DNA of 63,530 nt. Origin: Candidatus Latescibacterota bacterium. GTDB lineage: Bacteria; Latescibacterota; UBA2968; UBA8231. The position numbers and the translations under genes were made by a program. The notes beneath the pieces are model-generated. The model saw nothing but the letters and a program-made list of their open reading frames with translations, was not told the DNA's origin and ran no database searches. Location of the stretch: assembly GCA_022827835.1 (NCBI GenBank), contig JAJEIO010000030.1:1-63530 (forward strand), given 5' to 3'. The first letter of the stretch is position 1. The number at the start of each line of letters is the position of its first letter. This document shows positions 33,652-43,640 of the stretch, in pieces.

Positions 33652-34344
33652 ATGGTGGAACAGGCCGATATCATCCTCGAAGCGCGCGGTTTGCGCAAGG
33701 TGTTCGACACTGGCGGCGCGGGTTTGGAAGTGCTCAAAGGCGTGGACTTAGCAGTGCGGGCGGGTGAGCTGGTAGCGGTCATGGGCGAATCTGGTGTTGG
33801 CAAAAGCACCTTGCTGCACCTGTTGGGCACGCTCGACCTGCCGACGGCTGGCCAATTGCGGATCGCCGGCATTGATGTGCTTAATCTCGAAGATCAGGCA
33901 CTGTCGCGCTTTCGCAATCGGCACATTGGTTTCGTATTCCAATTTCACTACCTGCTGCCGGAATTTACTGCGCTGGAAAACGTCTTACTGCCGACGCGGG
34001 TCGCTGGCGTCGATCGCCGCAAGGAGGCCCTTGAGCTGATGGATTCCGTCGGACTAGCGGACCGCTTGCACCACCGGCCTGGGGCGCTGTCGGGCGGCGA
34101 ATGCCAGCGGGTGGCCATGGTGCGAGCGCTGGTCAACGAGCCATTGGTCGTGTTGGCCGACGAGCCATCGGGCAATCTCGACGAGACGGCTAGCGAGTCT
34201 CTGCACCAACTGCTCGCCGGGTTGGCACGAGAGCGCGGACAGGCTTTTGTGGTGATGACCCACGACCGCAAATTGGCCCAGAGCATGGATCGCCAGGGGC
34301 GCATAGAAGCGGGTGTGTTGCAGATGGAAGACGATGCGACATGA
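33652..34344 (+). CDS. lolD: Lipoprotein-releasing ABC ATPase LolD
   Basis: The 230-residue ATPase partner of the permease just upstream has Walker A GESGVGKST, Q-loop FQFHYLLPEF, signature LSGGE, Walker B VVLADEPSGNLD and H-loop MTHD. GNLDE after Walker B is typical of LolD/MacB ATPases. It extracts mature lipoproteins from the inner membrane for transfer to LolA. It overlaps mcsA by four bases. Confidence 0.95.
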   Translation: MVEQADIILEARGLRKVFDTGGAGLEVLKGVDLAVRAGELVAVMGESGVGKSTLLHLLGTLDLPTAGQLRIAGIDVLNLEDQALSRFRNRHIGFVFQFHYLLPEFTALENVLLPTRVAGVDRRKEALELMDSVGLADRLHHRPGALSGGECQRVAMVRALVNEPLVVLADEPSGNLDETASESLHQLLAGLARERGQAFVVMTHDRKLAQSMDRQGRIEAGVLQMEDDAT

Positions 34345-34850
34345 AAAAATGCGGAGTATGCGCCAAGCGCGAGGCCGTAGTGGCCTTTACCCATATTGTT
34401 GACGATGTAAAACAGACGCTCTTACTCTGCCATGAGTGCGCTAGCGAAAAAAACATCAAGGTGCAGGTAGCCCCCGCTGCACAGGCCAAAGAAGCGCCCG
34501 TGCTGGTGAAGGAAATCAAGATAGAGTTGGCCAAGTTGGCCGGAGCCGAAGGCGACGGGGAGGTGCGCTGTCAGACTTGCGCGATGAGCTACGAGGAGTT
34601 TAAGAAAATAGGTCGCCTCGGTTGTCCCCATTGCTACGATGCCTTTGCCTCACAGCTAGAACGCCTGCTCAAACGCATCCACGGCGACAACAGGCATCGG
34701 GGCAAAGGGCCGCTGGAAGCGGCACAAAGTACTGGCGCGGTTGACGAGCTGGAGCGATTGCGCGAAGAGCTGGCCCAAGCGGTAGCGGAAGAGGCCTTTG
34801 AAGAGGCCGCTCAACTCAGGGACCGCATCCGCGTCCTCGAAGGAAAATAG
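34341..34850 (+). CDS. mcsA: McsA-like zinc-finger/UVR activator protein
   Basis: The 169-residue protein has two treble-clef-like zinc sites (C-G-V-C ... C-H-E-C at about 4-33; C-Q-T-C ... C-P-H-C at about 76-98) and a C-terminal UVR coiled coil (LREELAQAVAEEAFEEAAQLRDRIRVLE). This is the plan of McsA, the activator of the arginine kinase McsB, which is the next gene two bases on. The UVR motif also occurs in ClpC, 1.2 kb downstream. Confidence 0.92.
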   Translation: MKKCGVCAKREAVVAFTHIVDDVKQTLLLCHECASEKNIKVQVAPAAQAKEAPVLVKEIKIELAKLAGAEGDGEVRCQTCAMSYEEFKKIGRLGCPHCYDAFASQLERLLKRIHGDNRHRGKGPLEAAQSTGAVDELERLREELAQAVAEEAFEEAAQLRDRIRVLEGK

Positions 34851-34852
34851 CC

Positions 34853-35917
34853 GTGAATATTGAGGATCTCGTTTACAATGCGGCTAGCTGGCTCAGCGGA
34901 GAAGGGGATGGCGACGGCATGGTCGTTAGTTGTCGCGCCCGCTTGGCCCGCAATCTTGCAGGGTGGGCTTTTGCGCCGAAGACCACGCTTGAAGACCAAA
35001 AAAAAATCATTGAACAGGTCCTAAGTGCCGCCCAAAAGTGCCGCCCTATGTGCGATGCGGCCTTTTTCCACATGAACGCCCTACAAGCCAACCAGCGTCA
35101 GTTGCTGGTGGAACGCCACCTGATTAGTCCGGCGCTGGCCAAAAGCAAGGGCCAGCGCGGCGTGCTCTTTAATGCAGATGAGTCGCTTAGCGTGATGATT
35201 AACGAGGAGGATCACCTCCGCTTGCAGGCCATCCTCCCGGGTTTGCAAACGCACGCGGCATGGCAGCGGGTTGATGCGCTCGACGATGCGCTTAGGAGTG
35301 AGTTGGACTGGGCGCAATCGGAGCGCTGGGGCTTCTTGACGGCCTGCCCGACCAATACAGGGACGGGCTTGCGGATATCGGTGCTCATCCATCTGCCGGC
35401 TTTGGTCCTGACCGAGGATATGGAACGGGTGATGCGCGGGTTGACTAGCATGGCTTTTGCGGTGCGCGGGTTTTACGGAGAAGGTACCAACGTGGTCGGC
35501 AACCTATTTCAGATATCCAACCAAGCCACCTTGGGCGTAACTGAAGGGGAGATCGTCGAGAAGCTCTCGGAGATAACCCAACAGATCATGGGCCATGAAA
35601 AAGAGGCGCAGGCTACCCTGCTGGCAGACGCATCGGCCCAAGTGGAGGACAAGGTTTGGCGGGCGTATGGGATTTTGCAACACGCGCGGGTGTTGAGCGG
35701 GCAGGATTTTATGAACTTGTTATCGGCCGTGCGTTTAGGATGTAGCTTGGGGCTTATTGACGGCTTACCCCTCGGCTTTATCAACCAGTTAATGATCGTT
35801 ACTCAGCCCTCGCATTTGCAAGCCGAAGCCAGAGCGAATCTCTCGTCGGCAGACCGCGATGTGCGCCGCGCTGAACTAGTGAGACGGCGCTGGACCGAAC
35901 AGAGGGGATTATCTTGA
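34853..35917 (+). CDS. mcsB: Protein-arginine kinase McsB
   Basis: The 354-residue kinase is of the phosphagen-kinase fold and phosphorylates arginines, marking proteins for ClpCP. Seen: VVSCRARLARNLAGWAF, the NEEDHLRLQ specificity loop, TACPTNTGTGLR with the nucleotide/guanidine-site Cys, RGFYGEGT, and the C-terminal RDVRRAELVRRRW, near the phospho-arginine allosteric site known from Gram-positive McsB. A GTG start follows mcsA. McsB is best known from Firmicutes; a diderm set is less usual. No CtsR repressor gene is adjacent. Confidence 0.94.
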   Translation: MNIEDLVYNAASWLSGEGDGDGMVVSCRARLARNLAGWAFAPKTTLEDQKKIIEQVLSAAQKCRPMCDAAFFHMNALQANQRQLLVERHLISPALAKSKGQRGVLFNADESLSVMINEEDHLRLQAILPGLQTHAAWQRVDALDDALRSELDWAQSERWGFLTACPTNTGTGLRISVLIHLPALVLTEDMERVMRGLTSMAFAVRGFYGEGTNVVGNLFQISNQATLGVTEGEIVEKLSEITQQIMGHEKEAQATLLADASAQVEDKVWRAYGILQHARVLSGQDFMNLLSAVRLGCSLGLIDGLPLGFINQLMIVTQPSHLQAEARANLSSADRDVRRAELVRRRWTEQRGLS

Positions 35918-35976
35918 CAACAATCGGCCCATTTGGTAGGTTCAAAATCGAGCTTTATCCAGCAAAGTTTGCAATG

Positions 35977-36011
35977 CTCGATATTCAATTCGCGCTCTCC
36001 GAATTGTCGAG
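35977..36011. promoter_or_regulatory. Inverted repeat upstream of clpC
   Basis: CTCGATATTCAATTCG and CGAATTGTCGAG form an imperfect inverted repeat (AATTCG/CGAATT and CTCGA/TCGAG) in the 147-base gap before clpC. It could be an operator or a hairpin. TTGACA at 35914 is a possible -35 box but has no good -10. It is not a CIRCE element or a recognisable CtsR site. Confidence 0.35.
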
Positions 36012-36064
36012 AATCAAGATTCCTTACTTACATAGACCATAGGCGGATTGTGGAGGATGACTAG

Positions 36065-38533
36065 ATGAACAACATGTTCACCGAAAACGTAAAACAGGTA
36101 ATGAAGCTAGCGCGCGAGGAGTCGGCGCGCTTAGGTCACAATTACATCGGCACCGAGCATTTGCTGTTAGGCATTATCAAGGACGGCAAGGGCAAGGCCG
36201 TGGCCGTGTTGACGAACTTGGGGTTGAGTTTGGAGACGGTCAAACAGTCGGTGGAAGACTACGTGACGACCTCAGGCGGCACTATGACCATTGGCGAGGT
36301 GCCCTATACCCCCCGCGCTAAACAGATCCTCGAGGTGGCAGCCAACGAGGCCAAGGAGATGAAGACGCAGTTCATCGATGTCGAACACTTGCTCTTGGCG
36401 CTGCTCAAGGACAAGGAGGGGGTTGCCGCGCAGATTCTGGCCGCCTTTGGCGTCGATTACAAAACGGCCCTAGAAGAGACTTTGGCCGTGCTCGAAGGCA
36501 AGACGACTGGGCGCAAGGAAAAGGGCAAGAAGAGCAAGACACCCTTTCTCGATCACTTTGGCCGCGACCTGACTCAGTTGGCGCGCGAGGGCAAGCTAGA
36601 CCCAGTGATCGGTCGCCAAAAGGAGATTGAGCGCGTCACGCAAGTGCTCAGCCGCCGCAAGAAGAACAATCCCATCCTCATCGGCGACCCAGGCGTCGGC
36701 AAGACGGCTATTGTCGAAGGGCTAGCCCAGCGCATCATTGAAAAGCGCGTGCCGCAAATTCTCCTCGACAAGCGCTTGGTCACCCTCGACATGGGCGGCG
36801 TGGTCGCTGGCACCAAATACCGGGGCCAGTTTGAAGAGCGTATCAAGGCAGTGATGAACGAACTGCAGCAAAATTCCGAAGTCATCATTTTCATCGACGA
36901 GTTGCACACCATTGTCGGGGCTGGCAGTGCCGAGGGCACGTTGGATGCTTCTAATATGTTCAAGCCCGCTTTGGCGCGCGGCGAGTTGCAGTGCATCGGG
37001 GCGACCACTCTCGACGAGTACCGCAAACACATCGAAAAGGATGGGGCCCTTGAGCGGCGTTTTCAGAGTATCATGGTCGATCCACCCTCGGTCGAGGACA
37101 CCATTGAGATCGTCAAGGGGCTGCGCTCCAGCTACGAGAGCCACCATCACGTGGAGTTTGCCGACGATGTCGTTGCCTATGCGGTGCGCCAGTCCGATCG
37201 CTATATAAGCGATCGCTACTTGCCCGACAAGGCCATTGATGTGATTGACGAGACGGGTTCGCGCGTGCATCTGGCGCGGCTCAGTCCGCCGGAAGAGATC
37301 GGCCGCATTGAGGCCGAGATACAGGAAATCAATCGCCAAAAAAACGAAGCGTCCGAGCGCCAAGACTTTGAGGACGCCGCCGTGCTGCGCGACAAGGCGC
37401 TCCAGTTGAATGAACAGCTACAAAACAAACGCCAAGCGTGGGAGGAAGCGGTCCGCGACGAAGTGGTCGAAGTGACCACAGACGACATCGCCGAGGTTAT
37501 CGCCGGTATGACCGGCATCCCGATCTCGCGGCTGGCCAAGACCGAAACCGAGCGCCTGCTGGCCATGGAAGACGCGCTTACAAAGAACATCGTCGGTCAG
37601 CAACAGGCGGTCACCGCGATTGCGCGGGCCATCCGCCGCAGTCGCGCGGGCCTCCAGGATCCCAAGCGGCCCATCGGCTCGTTTATCTTTCTCGGCCCGA
37701 CAGGCGTGGGCAAGACCGAGTTGGCCAAGCGGCTAGCCGAATTCCTCTTCGACGACGCCGATGCGTTAATTTCGGTCGATATGTCTGAGTACATGGAGAA
37801 ATTCGCAGTGTCGCGCCTGATTGGCGCACCTCCGGGCTACGTGGGGTTTGACGAGGGGGGGCAGCTTACCGAGCGAGTCCGCCGCCGTCCCTATTCAGTG
37901 GTTTTGCTAGACGAGGTCGAGAAAGCCCATCCCGATGTTTTCAACATCTTGTTGCAGATTCTCGACGAGGGACGGCTCACCGACAGCACGGGCCGCAAAG
38001 TAGATTTTTGCAACACCGTGCTGATTATGACCTCTAACGCGGGTAGTCGGGATGTGGGCACAGGGGGTGTATTGGGCTTCCAAAAGTCCGATTCCGAATC
38101 GATGTACGCGCTGATGGAGGGCAAAATCAACGACGCCTTGAAAAAGACCTTCAATCCCGAATTTCTCAATCGCGTTGACGACATCATCATTTTCCACGCG
38201 CTCGACAAAGAGCACATCGCCGCGATAATAGATATTCGCTTGGAGGAATTCAAAGCGCGGTTAGCATTGCAGGATATCCAAGTGCGAGTTACGCCTGGAG
38301 CGAAATCCTTGCTTGCCGACAAGGGTTTTGATCAGGCGTATGGTGCGCGCTATTTGGAGCGGTCCATACAGAAGATGCTCGAAGATCCGTTGGCCGAGGA
38401 GATTCTCCAAGGCCGCTTTGGCGAGGGCAGTCGCATCCGCGTCACCAAAAGGGGTGAGGAACTAGTTTTTGACGAGGAGCGTCGAGAGGATACGAGCGAA
38501 AGGATGAAGAAGAAACGCGAGACCGCGAGCTGA
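36065..38533 (+). CDS. clpC: ATP-dependent unfoldase ClpC
   Basis: This is an 822-residue Hsp100 unfoldase with an N-domain double repeat (to about 145), AAA+ D1 with Walker A GDPGVGKT and FIDELHT, a UVR-containing middle domain ([26 protein letters not shown]) and AAA+ D2 with Walker [10 protein letters not shown]. An LGF tripeptide (GVLGFQKSD) in the D2 region suits the ClpP-docking loop. ClpC unfolds proteins tagged by McsB for ClpP; clpP is not in the window. It follows mcsA-mcsB after 147 bases and precedes bamA by one base, an unusual link between protein quality control and outer-membrane assembly. Confidence 0.95.
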   Translation: MNNMFTENVKQVMKLAREESARLGHNYIGTEHLLLGIIKDGKGKAVAVLTNLGLSLETVKQSVEDYVTTSGGTMTIGEVPYTPRAKQILEVAANEAKEMKTQFIDVEHLLLALLKDKEGVAAQILAAFGVDYKTALEETLAVLEGKTTGRKEKGKKSKTPFLDHFGRDLTQLAREGKLDPVIGRQKEIERVTQVLSRRKKNNPILIGDPGVGKTAIVEGLAQRIIEKRVPQILLDKRLVTLDMGGVVAGTKYRGQFEERIKAVMNELQQNSEVIIFIDELHTIVGAGSAEGTLDASNMFKPALARGELQCIGATTLDEYRKHIEKDGALERRFQSIMVDPPSVEDTIEIVKGLRSSYESHHHVEFADDVVAYAVRQSDRYISDRYLPDKAIDVIDETGSRVHLARLSPPEEIGRIEAEIQEINRQKNEASERQDFEDAAVLRDKALQLNEQLQNKRQAWEEAVRDEVVEVTTDDIAEVIAGMTGIPISRLAKTETERLLAMEDALTKNIVGQQQAVTAIARAIRRSRAGLQDPKRPIGSFIFLGPTGVGKTELAKRLAEFLFDDADALISVDMSEYMEKFAVSRLIGAPPGYVGFDEGGQLTERVRRRPYSVVLLDEVEKAHPDVFNILLQILDEGRLTDSTGRKVDFCNTVLIMTSNAGSRDVGTGGVLGFQKSDSESMYALMEGKINDALKKTFNPEFLNRVDDIIIFHALDKEHIAAIIDIRLEEFKARLALQDIQVRVTPGAKSLLADKGFDQAYGARYLERSIQKMLEDPLAEEILQGRFGEGSRIRVTKRGEELVFDEERREDTSERMKKKRETAS

Positions 38534-38534
38534 T

Positions 38535-40958
38535 ATGAAGAAGAATTTCCGCACCATACTTTTTGCTATCGTCTCTGTGGGGTTGATGGGGAACGCGGTC
38601 GAGGCCCAAAAGGTTGTCTCGATCGAGGTGCAGGGTAAGCTGCGCAAGGTGGCCAAGTCGCTGATCCTGACCACGGTGGGCTTGGAACCTGGAGTTGAGC
38701 TATCGCAAGAGAACGTGCAGCAGGCAGTGCGCGATCTCCAAGGACTCAACGTCTTTGAGGATATCCAGATATGGGGCGACCCTGTCTCTGAGGGAATCAA
38801 CCTGATCATCATGGTTGAAGAATACCCGGCCTTAGAGGGTTTGCAGTTTAAGGGGCAGAAAAACCTCAAGGAGAAAGACCTCAAGGAAGCGCTGAGCTTG
38901 GTCACCGGTCAGGTTATCGCGCCGAGGGATGTGGTGCGGGGCGAGCAGAAAATCCTCGACCTCTATCGCGAGAAGGGCTATCTGCGCGCCGAGGTCAAAG
39001 GCCAGACCTTTGCCGGCGCGGAAGAAGGTGAGGTATTCCTCCAATACGACATCAACGAGGGATCCAAGGTGCAGATCAAGCAGATCCGCTTGATCCAGCA
39101 CCGCGCCGACGGCACGGTGATCGACAGCCGAGAGTTACCGGCGCGCAGTCCTCGGCGACCGCAAAAGTGGGACGGTCAAGGTCCGGAGCCGCGCCGGTTG
39201 GTGTCATTGATGGAAACCGAGGAAAAGCGCTGGTGGCGCAAGGGCGAGTTCAACGGCGATACGTACGAGGAAGACAAGCAGAAGCTGCTGGCGTACTATC
39301 GCAGCTTGGGTTTTCAGCAGGTAGCCATAGTGCGCGACAGCGTCTATTACGACTCGACGCGGCGGCACTTATTCATCGACGTGGGAATCGACGAAGGGCT
39401 ACAGTACCGGTTAGGCGAAGTCGCTTGGGAAGGCAACGAGCTCTTTGGCTCCGACGAGCTGGTGGAGAAGCTGGAGTTGCAGGAGGGGATGGTATATGGG
39501 CGTTCGGGGCCAGAGCTGGCTGATTTGGCGCGCTTTGTCTATTACGAGAAGGGCTACCTAGACACGCGAGTGGTGCCGCAGGAGACGATTCGCAGCGACT
39601 CGATTGACGTGTCGTTTCAGATATTTGAAGGGCAGCCGTGGACGATTCGCAAGGTCGAGATTGCCGGCAATACCAAGACGCGGGAGAAGGTGATCCGGCG
39701 CGAGATCGAATTGCGTCCGGGCGATATTTATCAGCAAAATCTCGTTCAAGAAAGTCAGCGGCGCATAATGCTGTTGAACTTCTTCAAAGATGTGCAAATC
39801 CAGCCCCAATACAGCACCGGCGAGGACGAGCGGCTGGTGGATATGGTGTTTCAAGTCGATGAGCGGCCGACTGGGCAAGCGTCTGTGGGGGCGGGCTATT
39901 CGGATCGCGACAAGATGGTAGGCCAAATCGGCTTGCAGGTTCCCAACTTCCGCGGCATGGGCCAGAGTCTGGACTTTAACTGGGAGTTCGGCACTCGGCG
40001 CGAGCAGTTCCTAGTCGGTTTTACCGAGCCGTGGCTTTTTGACACCCCGACTAGTTTGTCGGCGCGCGCTTATACGCAAAACCTCCATTACTACGACTAT
40101 CGGAGCACCAACTATCGGCTAAACAATAGCGATATCCTCTGGAAATCCAATCGCAAGTCGATCAATGTGCGCGTGGGTCGGCGGTTGAAGAAGCCAGCCA
40201 ATTCCAGCCTTTCGCTGGGCTATCGCCTTTACAGCCAAGGCTATTCCGACTTTGCAGACGGCAACGCTCCATTGGCAAGCGACCCCCGCTATCAAGATCG
40301 GCTTACGAGCCGCTTTGAGTTGATCTATACGCGCGATACGCGCGACCGGGCCGAGTTTCCGACCAAGGGGACGGTTTTTAGCTACACTCCATCGGTCGCG
40401 ACTTCGATCGTGGCTGGCGATGTGGACTTCCACAACCACGAAGTGAATTTCAACTATTACCGGCCGAGTTGGTGGAAGTTCGTCTGGAGTTTGGAGACCA
40501 AAGCCGCGGTTATAGATGGTTTTTCCGACGAGGACGACGGCCTCATTTCGTACTATGACCTGTTTACTCCGGGTGGTATTGATTACTGGGATGGGCAGAT
40601 CCGGGGCTATCAGGATTACTCCGTGGGACCGAAACACGAAGACGAAGACACCGGGATTCCCACCGGGATTCCTCTCGGCGGTCGCTCGATGCTAGTGTTG
40701 AACCTAGAGTACCGCTTTCCGATAGCCGAGCAGCAAGTGTACGGCATCCTCTTCGCAGACGCGGGCAACGCTTGGAAGACGATTCCCGACCTCAATCCCT
40801 TAGACCTCAGGCGCTCGCTGGGTTTCGGTTTTCGCGTCCAGACGCCGATGCTGGGGATGATCGGCTTCGACTTCGGCTATGGCTTTGACCGCAAGAAGGT
40901 CGATGGTGAGCCGGCTGGCTGGAAGACTCACTTCCAGTTTGGCCCGCAGTTTTACTAG
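38535..40958 (+). CDS. bamA: Outer-membrane protein assembly factor BamA
   Basis: The 807-residue Omp85 insertase has a signal peptide (FRTILFAIVSVGLMGNAVEAQ), about five POTRA domains to residue 430 (for example VSIEVQGKLRKVAKSLILTT and WTIRKVEIAGNTKTREKVIR) and a 16-strand C-terminal barrel ending QFGPQFY with a terminal aromatic. The barrel contains a V-R-G-Y-like IRGYQD motif of Omp85 proteins. It inserts beta-barrel proteins into the outer membrane. The start is one base after clpC. A terminator follows. Confidence 0.95.
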   Translation: MKKNFRTILFAIVSVGLMGNAVEAQKVVSIEVQGKLRKVAKSLILTTVGLEPGVELSQENVQQAVRDLQGLNVFEDIQIWGDPVSEGINLIIMVEEYPALEGLQFKGQKNLKEKDLKEALSLVTGQVIAPRDVVRGEQKILDLYREKGYLRAEVKGQTFAGAEEGEVFLQYDINEGSKVQIKQIRLIQHRADGTVIDSRELPARSPRRPQKWDGQGPEPRRLVSLMETEEKRWWRKGEFNGDTYEEDKQKLLAYYRSLGFQQVAIVRDSVYYDSTRRHLFIDVGIDEGLQYRLGEVAWEGNELFGSDELVEKLELQEGMVYGRSGPELADLARFVYYEKGYLDTRVVPQETIRSDSIDVSFQIFEGQPWTIRKVEIAGNTKTREKVIRREIELRPGDIYQQNLVQESQRRIMLLNFFKDVQIQPQYSTGEDERLVDMVFQVDERPTGQASVGAGYSDRDKMVGQIGLQVPNFRGMGQSLDFNWEFGTRREQFLVGFTEPWLFDTPTSLSARAYTQNLHYYDYRSTNYRLNNSDILWKSNRKSINVRVGRRLKKPANSSLSLGYRLYSQGYSDFADGNAPLASDPRYQDRLTSRFELIYTRDTRDRAEFPTKGTVFSYTPSVATSIVAGDVDFHNHEVNFNYYRPSWWKFVWSLETKAAVIDGFSDEDDGLISYYDLFTPGGIDYWDGQIRGYQDYSVGPKHEDEDTGIPTGIPLGGRSMLVLNLEYRFPIAEQQVYGILFADAGNAWKTIPDLNPLDLRRSLGFGFRVQTPMLGMIGFDFGYGFDRKKVDGEPAGWKTHFQFGPQFY

Positions 40959-40985
40959 GCTCTGATCTCAGGGGCACAAGACGAA

Positions 40986-41018
40986 GCCCAAGATGTCGTC
41001 TGGCATCTTGGGCCTTCT
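40986..41018 (+). terminator. Terminator after bamA
   Basis: GCCCAAGATG pairs perfectly with CATCTTGGGC around an 8-base loop, followed by CTTCTT, 27 bases after the bamA stop. Confidence 0.75.
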
Positions 41019-41107
41019 TATGTCCGCTGTTTCACAAAATTCTGCCAAGTCGTATCTTATACAATTTACTTAGGGTGCCAGAAGAACGGATCGACGCAGG
41101 ATTTGCT

Positions 41108-41389
41108 ATGACCAAACAGTTGATCTGCATACTTGGCTTGATCGTTTTGATTGCTCTTGCCGGGTGTGTCCCTGGCGACGGGAAACACACTGAAGCGAAT
41201 CCCGCCGGGTTTTTCTGGGGAATCTGGCACGGTTGGATCGCTCCCATATCGCTCATCTGGGGCTTGTTTAACTCGGACATCCGCCTCTATGAACCGCAAA
41301 ACACAGGCTGGTGGTACGATGTTGGGTTTTACATTGCCGTTATCAGCGGCTTTGGTGGTCTCTCCTTAACGCGGCGCAACCGCAAATAG
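41108..41389 (+). CDS. Small putative lipoprotein
   Basis: The product has 93 residues. The signal peptide ends in a good lipobox (LIALAGC, Cys at about 20). Aromatic Trp/Phe-rich segments (GFFWGIWHGWIAPISLIWGLF) and a further hydrophobic helix (VGFYIAVISGFGGLSL) before the basic tail suggest membrane embedding. The ATG at 41108 is chosen over an earlier in-frame ATG-like start. No known family is recognised. Confidence 0.7.
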   Translation: MTKQLICILGLIVLIALAGCVPGDGKHTEANPAGFFWGIWHGWIAPISLIWGLFNSDIRLYEPQNTGWWYDVGFYIAVISGFGGLSLTRRNRK

Positions 41390-41481
41390 TCTAATCCTTG
41401 CTCCAATGTTGCAGTAAGAGCAGCACAGTTGAAATAAAAAATGAACGCAACTTCAATCCCATTGATTCTAGAGGAGTAGAT

Positions 41482-42018
41482 ATGAAACGTGCCCTATTGT
41501 TCGCCCTCGTCGTGGCCTGTTGCGCTACGAGTGCCTCGGCTCAGTTGAAAATAGGCTACATTGATTCGGAAGTGCTCAAAGAGCGCCTGCCCGAATTCCG
41601 GGATGCGCAGCGCACGTTGGACCAGCTACGTCAGGACTACGAGAACCAAGCTAAGGACCGCGAGGCCAAGCTGCTTAAACTGCAAGAGGATTTTCGGCGG
41701 CAGGAGTTGCTGCTGAGCGAAGCGAAAAAGGCGGAACTACAGGTCGAGTTTGATACCAAAGGGCAGCAGCTTCAACAGTTTATCCAAGAGAAATTCGGCC
41801 CCGAAGGCGAGCTGATGCGCAAGAATATCGAGCTTTCCGAGCCGATCTTCCAAAAAATCAACGATGCCATTCAGGGCATGGCCGAGGAAAAGGGCTACGA
41901 CTTTATTTTTGACGCCGCCGCGCCTTCGAGTGGGCTGGTTTTTGCCAAGGAAGAGTACGATCTAACCGAGCAGTTACTGGAACTAATGGAGAAGGAAAAA
42001 GAAGAGGAGCAGGAGTGA
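41482..42018 (+). CDS. Periplasmic chaperone OmpH/Skp-like
   Basis: The product has 178 residues: a signal peptide ([19 protein letters not shown]), the conserved [21 protein letters not shown] start and long coiled-coil arms ([20 protein letters not shown]) of the Skp trimer. Skp holds unfolded outer-membrane proteins before BamA inserts them, fitting bamA just upstream. The ATG at 41482 has GAGGAG ahead of it. It overlaps fabZ by four bases. Confidence 0.9.
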   Translation: MKRALLFALVVACCATSASAQLKIGYIDSEVLKERLPEFRDAQRTLDQLRQDYENQAKDREAKLLKLQEDFRRQELLLSEAKKAELQVEFDTKGQQLQQFIQEKFGPEGELMRKNIELSEPIFQKINDAIQGMAEEKGYDFIFDAAAPSSGLVFAKEEYDLTEQLLELMEKEKEEEQE

Positions 42019-42452
42019 ATTTAACGGAAATTCTCGACCTATTGCCGCACCGCTATCCGCTACTGCTCATCGACCGCATCCTCGAATTGGAACCTGGGGA
42101 ACGCGTCGTGGCCTTGAAGAACGTGACGGCCAACGAATCGTTTTTTCAAGGGCATTTTCCCGGTTATCCAGTCATGCCCGGAGTGCTGATCGTCGAGGCA
42201 CTGGCGCAAGCGGGTTGTGCAATGATGCTGAGCAGTGTGGAAAACCCCGGATCCAAGGTGCCATTTTTCGCCGGTATTGACCGCTGCAAATTTCGCCGCC
42301 CGGTAGTGCCGGGGGACCAGTTGCGACTGGAGCTAAAAGTGTTAAGGCAGCGGGGCGGATCCTGTAAGTTGCAAGGACGAGCACTAGTGGGGGAGGAAGT
42401 GGCGGCAGAGGCGGAGATTATGGCGATCTTGGGGGAGCGAGAAGGCCGTTGA
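42015..42452 (+). CDS. fabZ: 3-hydroxyacyl-ACP dehydratase FabZ
   Basis: This 145-residue hot-dog-fold enzyme dehydrates 3-hydroxyacyl-ACP in fatty-acid synthesis. The catalytic His in [25 protein letters not shown] and the Glu in the same helix are present. The [13 protein letters not shown] start is typical. The GTG start overlaps ompH. skp-fabZ is the order of the lipid A operon in many diderms, though lpxA/D are not here. Confidence 0.95.
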   Translation: MNLTEILDLLPHRYPLLLIDRILELEPGERVVALKNVTANESFFQGHFPGYPVMPGVLIVEALAQAGCAMMLSSVENPGSKVPFFAGIDRCKFRRPVVPGDQLRLELKVLRQRGGSCKLQGRALVGEEVAAEAEIMAILGEREGR

Positions 42453-42462
42453 GGAGCATCTG

Positions 42463-43386
42463 ATGGACCGCCTTTATCACGTCCTCGAAGCGCAGCAGTT
42501 CGACCTAGACTTGATAGAGTCTATTTTCTCCACAGCTCAAGAGATGGAGCAAGTAGTTCAGCACTACGGATCCAATATCCTCAATCGCCGGGTCATGGCG
42601 ACGCTATTCTACGAGCCTAGTACGCGCACGCGACTGTCTTTTGAGTCGGCGATGACGCGGTTGGGCGGGGCAGTCATTACGACCGAAAGCGCACAGGAAT
42701 TTTCTTCGGCCGCCAAGGGTGAGACTCTTGAGGACACCATTCGCGTCGTTGCCGGGTACTCGGACGTGATCGTGTTGCGACACTACGAAAGCGGAGCTAG
42801 CAACCGAGCTGCTGCTGTCGCTGGCATCCCGGTGATCAACGCCGGCGACGGTGCCGGACAGCACCCGACCCAAGCCCTGTTGGACCTCTTTACTATCCAG
42901 CGCGAGATCGGACGCCTCAAAAAAATTACAATTGCTCTGGTGGGAGATCTGGCCAATGGACGGACGGTGCGTTCGCTGTGCTATCTGTTGGCCAAGTACG
43001 AGGGCGTTAAGATGTACTTCGTCGCGCCTGAGACGGTGCGGATGAAGGACGACATAAAGGAGTATTTGCGGCGGCACCAGGTCCCTTTCGAGGAGGTGGA
43101 CGACCTCCATGAGGTGGCAAGGCAGGCCGATGTCGTCTATCAGACGCGCATCCAAAAGGAGCGCTTTGGCGATCACACTGGAGAATACGAGCAGGCGCGG
43201 GGCAAGTACATTGTCGATCGCTCGGTGATGAACTGTATGCAGGAACATGCTGTGGTCATGCATCCGCTGCCGCGCGTTGATGAGATTGACCCGGAAGTGG
43301 ACGCGGATCCGCGGGCGGCCTATTTTCGCCAAGCCCACAACGGGTTGTACGTGCGCATGGCCCTTTTGCGGATGATCCTCGCTTGA
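42463..43386 (+). CDS. pyrB: Aspartate carbamoyltransferase catalytic subunit
   Basis: PyrB makes N-carbamoyl-aspartate, the committed step of pyrimidine synthesis. The 307-residue protein has the carbamoyl-phosphate motif YEPSTRTRLSFE, GDGAGQHPTQALLDL and the aspartate loop MHPLPRVDEI. No regulatory pyrI is adjacent. It starts 10 bases after fabZ. Confidence 0.96.
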   Translation: MDRLYHVLEAQQFDLDLIESIFSTAQEMEQVVQHYGSNILNRRVMATLFYEPSTRTRLSFESAMTRLGGAVITTESAQEFSSAAKGETLEDTIRVVAGYSDVIVLRHYESGASNRAAAVAGIPVINAGDGAGQHPTQALLDLFTIQREIGRLKKITIALVGDLANGRTVRSLCYLLAKYEGVKMYFVAPETVRMKDDIKEYLRRHQVPFEEVDDLHEVARQADVVYQTRIQKERFGDHTGEYEQARGKYIVDRSVMNCMQEHAVVMHPLPRVDEIDPEVDADPRAAYFRQAHNGLYVRMALLRMILA

Positions 43387-43448
43387 CCTCAGCGGTGCCG
43401 CCGGATATATTGCCGGCAACCGCTTCTTATTCTCAGGAGGATACACCG

Positions 43449-43565
43449 ATGGGTTCAAGTAAAGGCAGAATGCGGGATAAGGAATTGAGGAGTCGGCGGC
43501 AGCGGCGCAAAAAACGCTTGAAGCAACGCGCTCAGGAGGCCAAGTTGTCACCGCGAAAAAAGTAA
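43449..43565 (+). CDS. Small highly basic protein
   Basis: The product has 38 residues: MGSSKGRMRDKELRSRRQRR, then KKRLKQRAQEAKLSPRKK. Over 40 percent is Lys or Arg. ATG 43449 has a perfect AGGAGG nine bases upstream, and a strong terminator follows, so it looks like a real short mono-gene. It could bind RNA or the ribosome. No known ribosomal protein was matched. Confidence 0.65.
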   Translation: MGSSKGRMRDKELRSRRQRRKKRLKQRAQEAKLSPRKK

Positions 43566-43596
43566 TAGTTAAAGCTAAAGGCCACTAGCTTTAGGA

Positions 43597-43627
43597 GAGC
43601 CGACAGATGGGCTGTCGGCTCTTTTTG
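43597..43627 (+). terminator. Rho-independent terminator
   Basis: GAGCCGACAG and CTGTCGGCTC form a perfect 10-base stem with TTTTTGT following. A second small hairpin (AAAGCTA/TAGCTTT) lies just before it. Confidence 0.9.
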
Positions 43628-43640
43628 TATTGGAGGAGAA

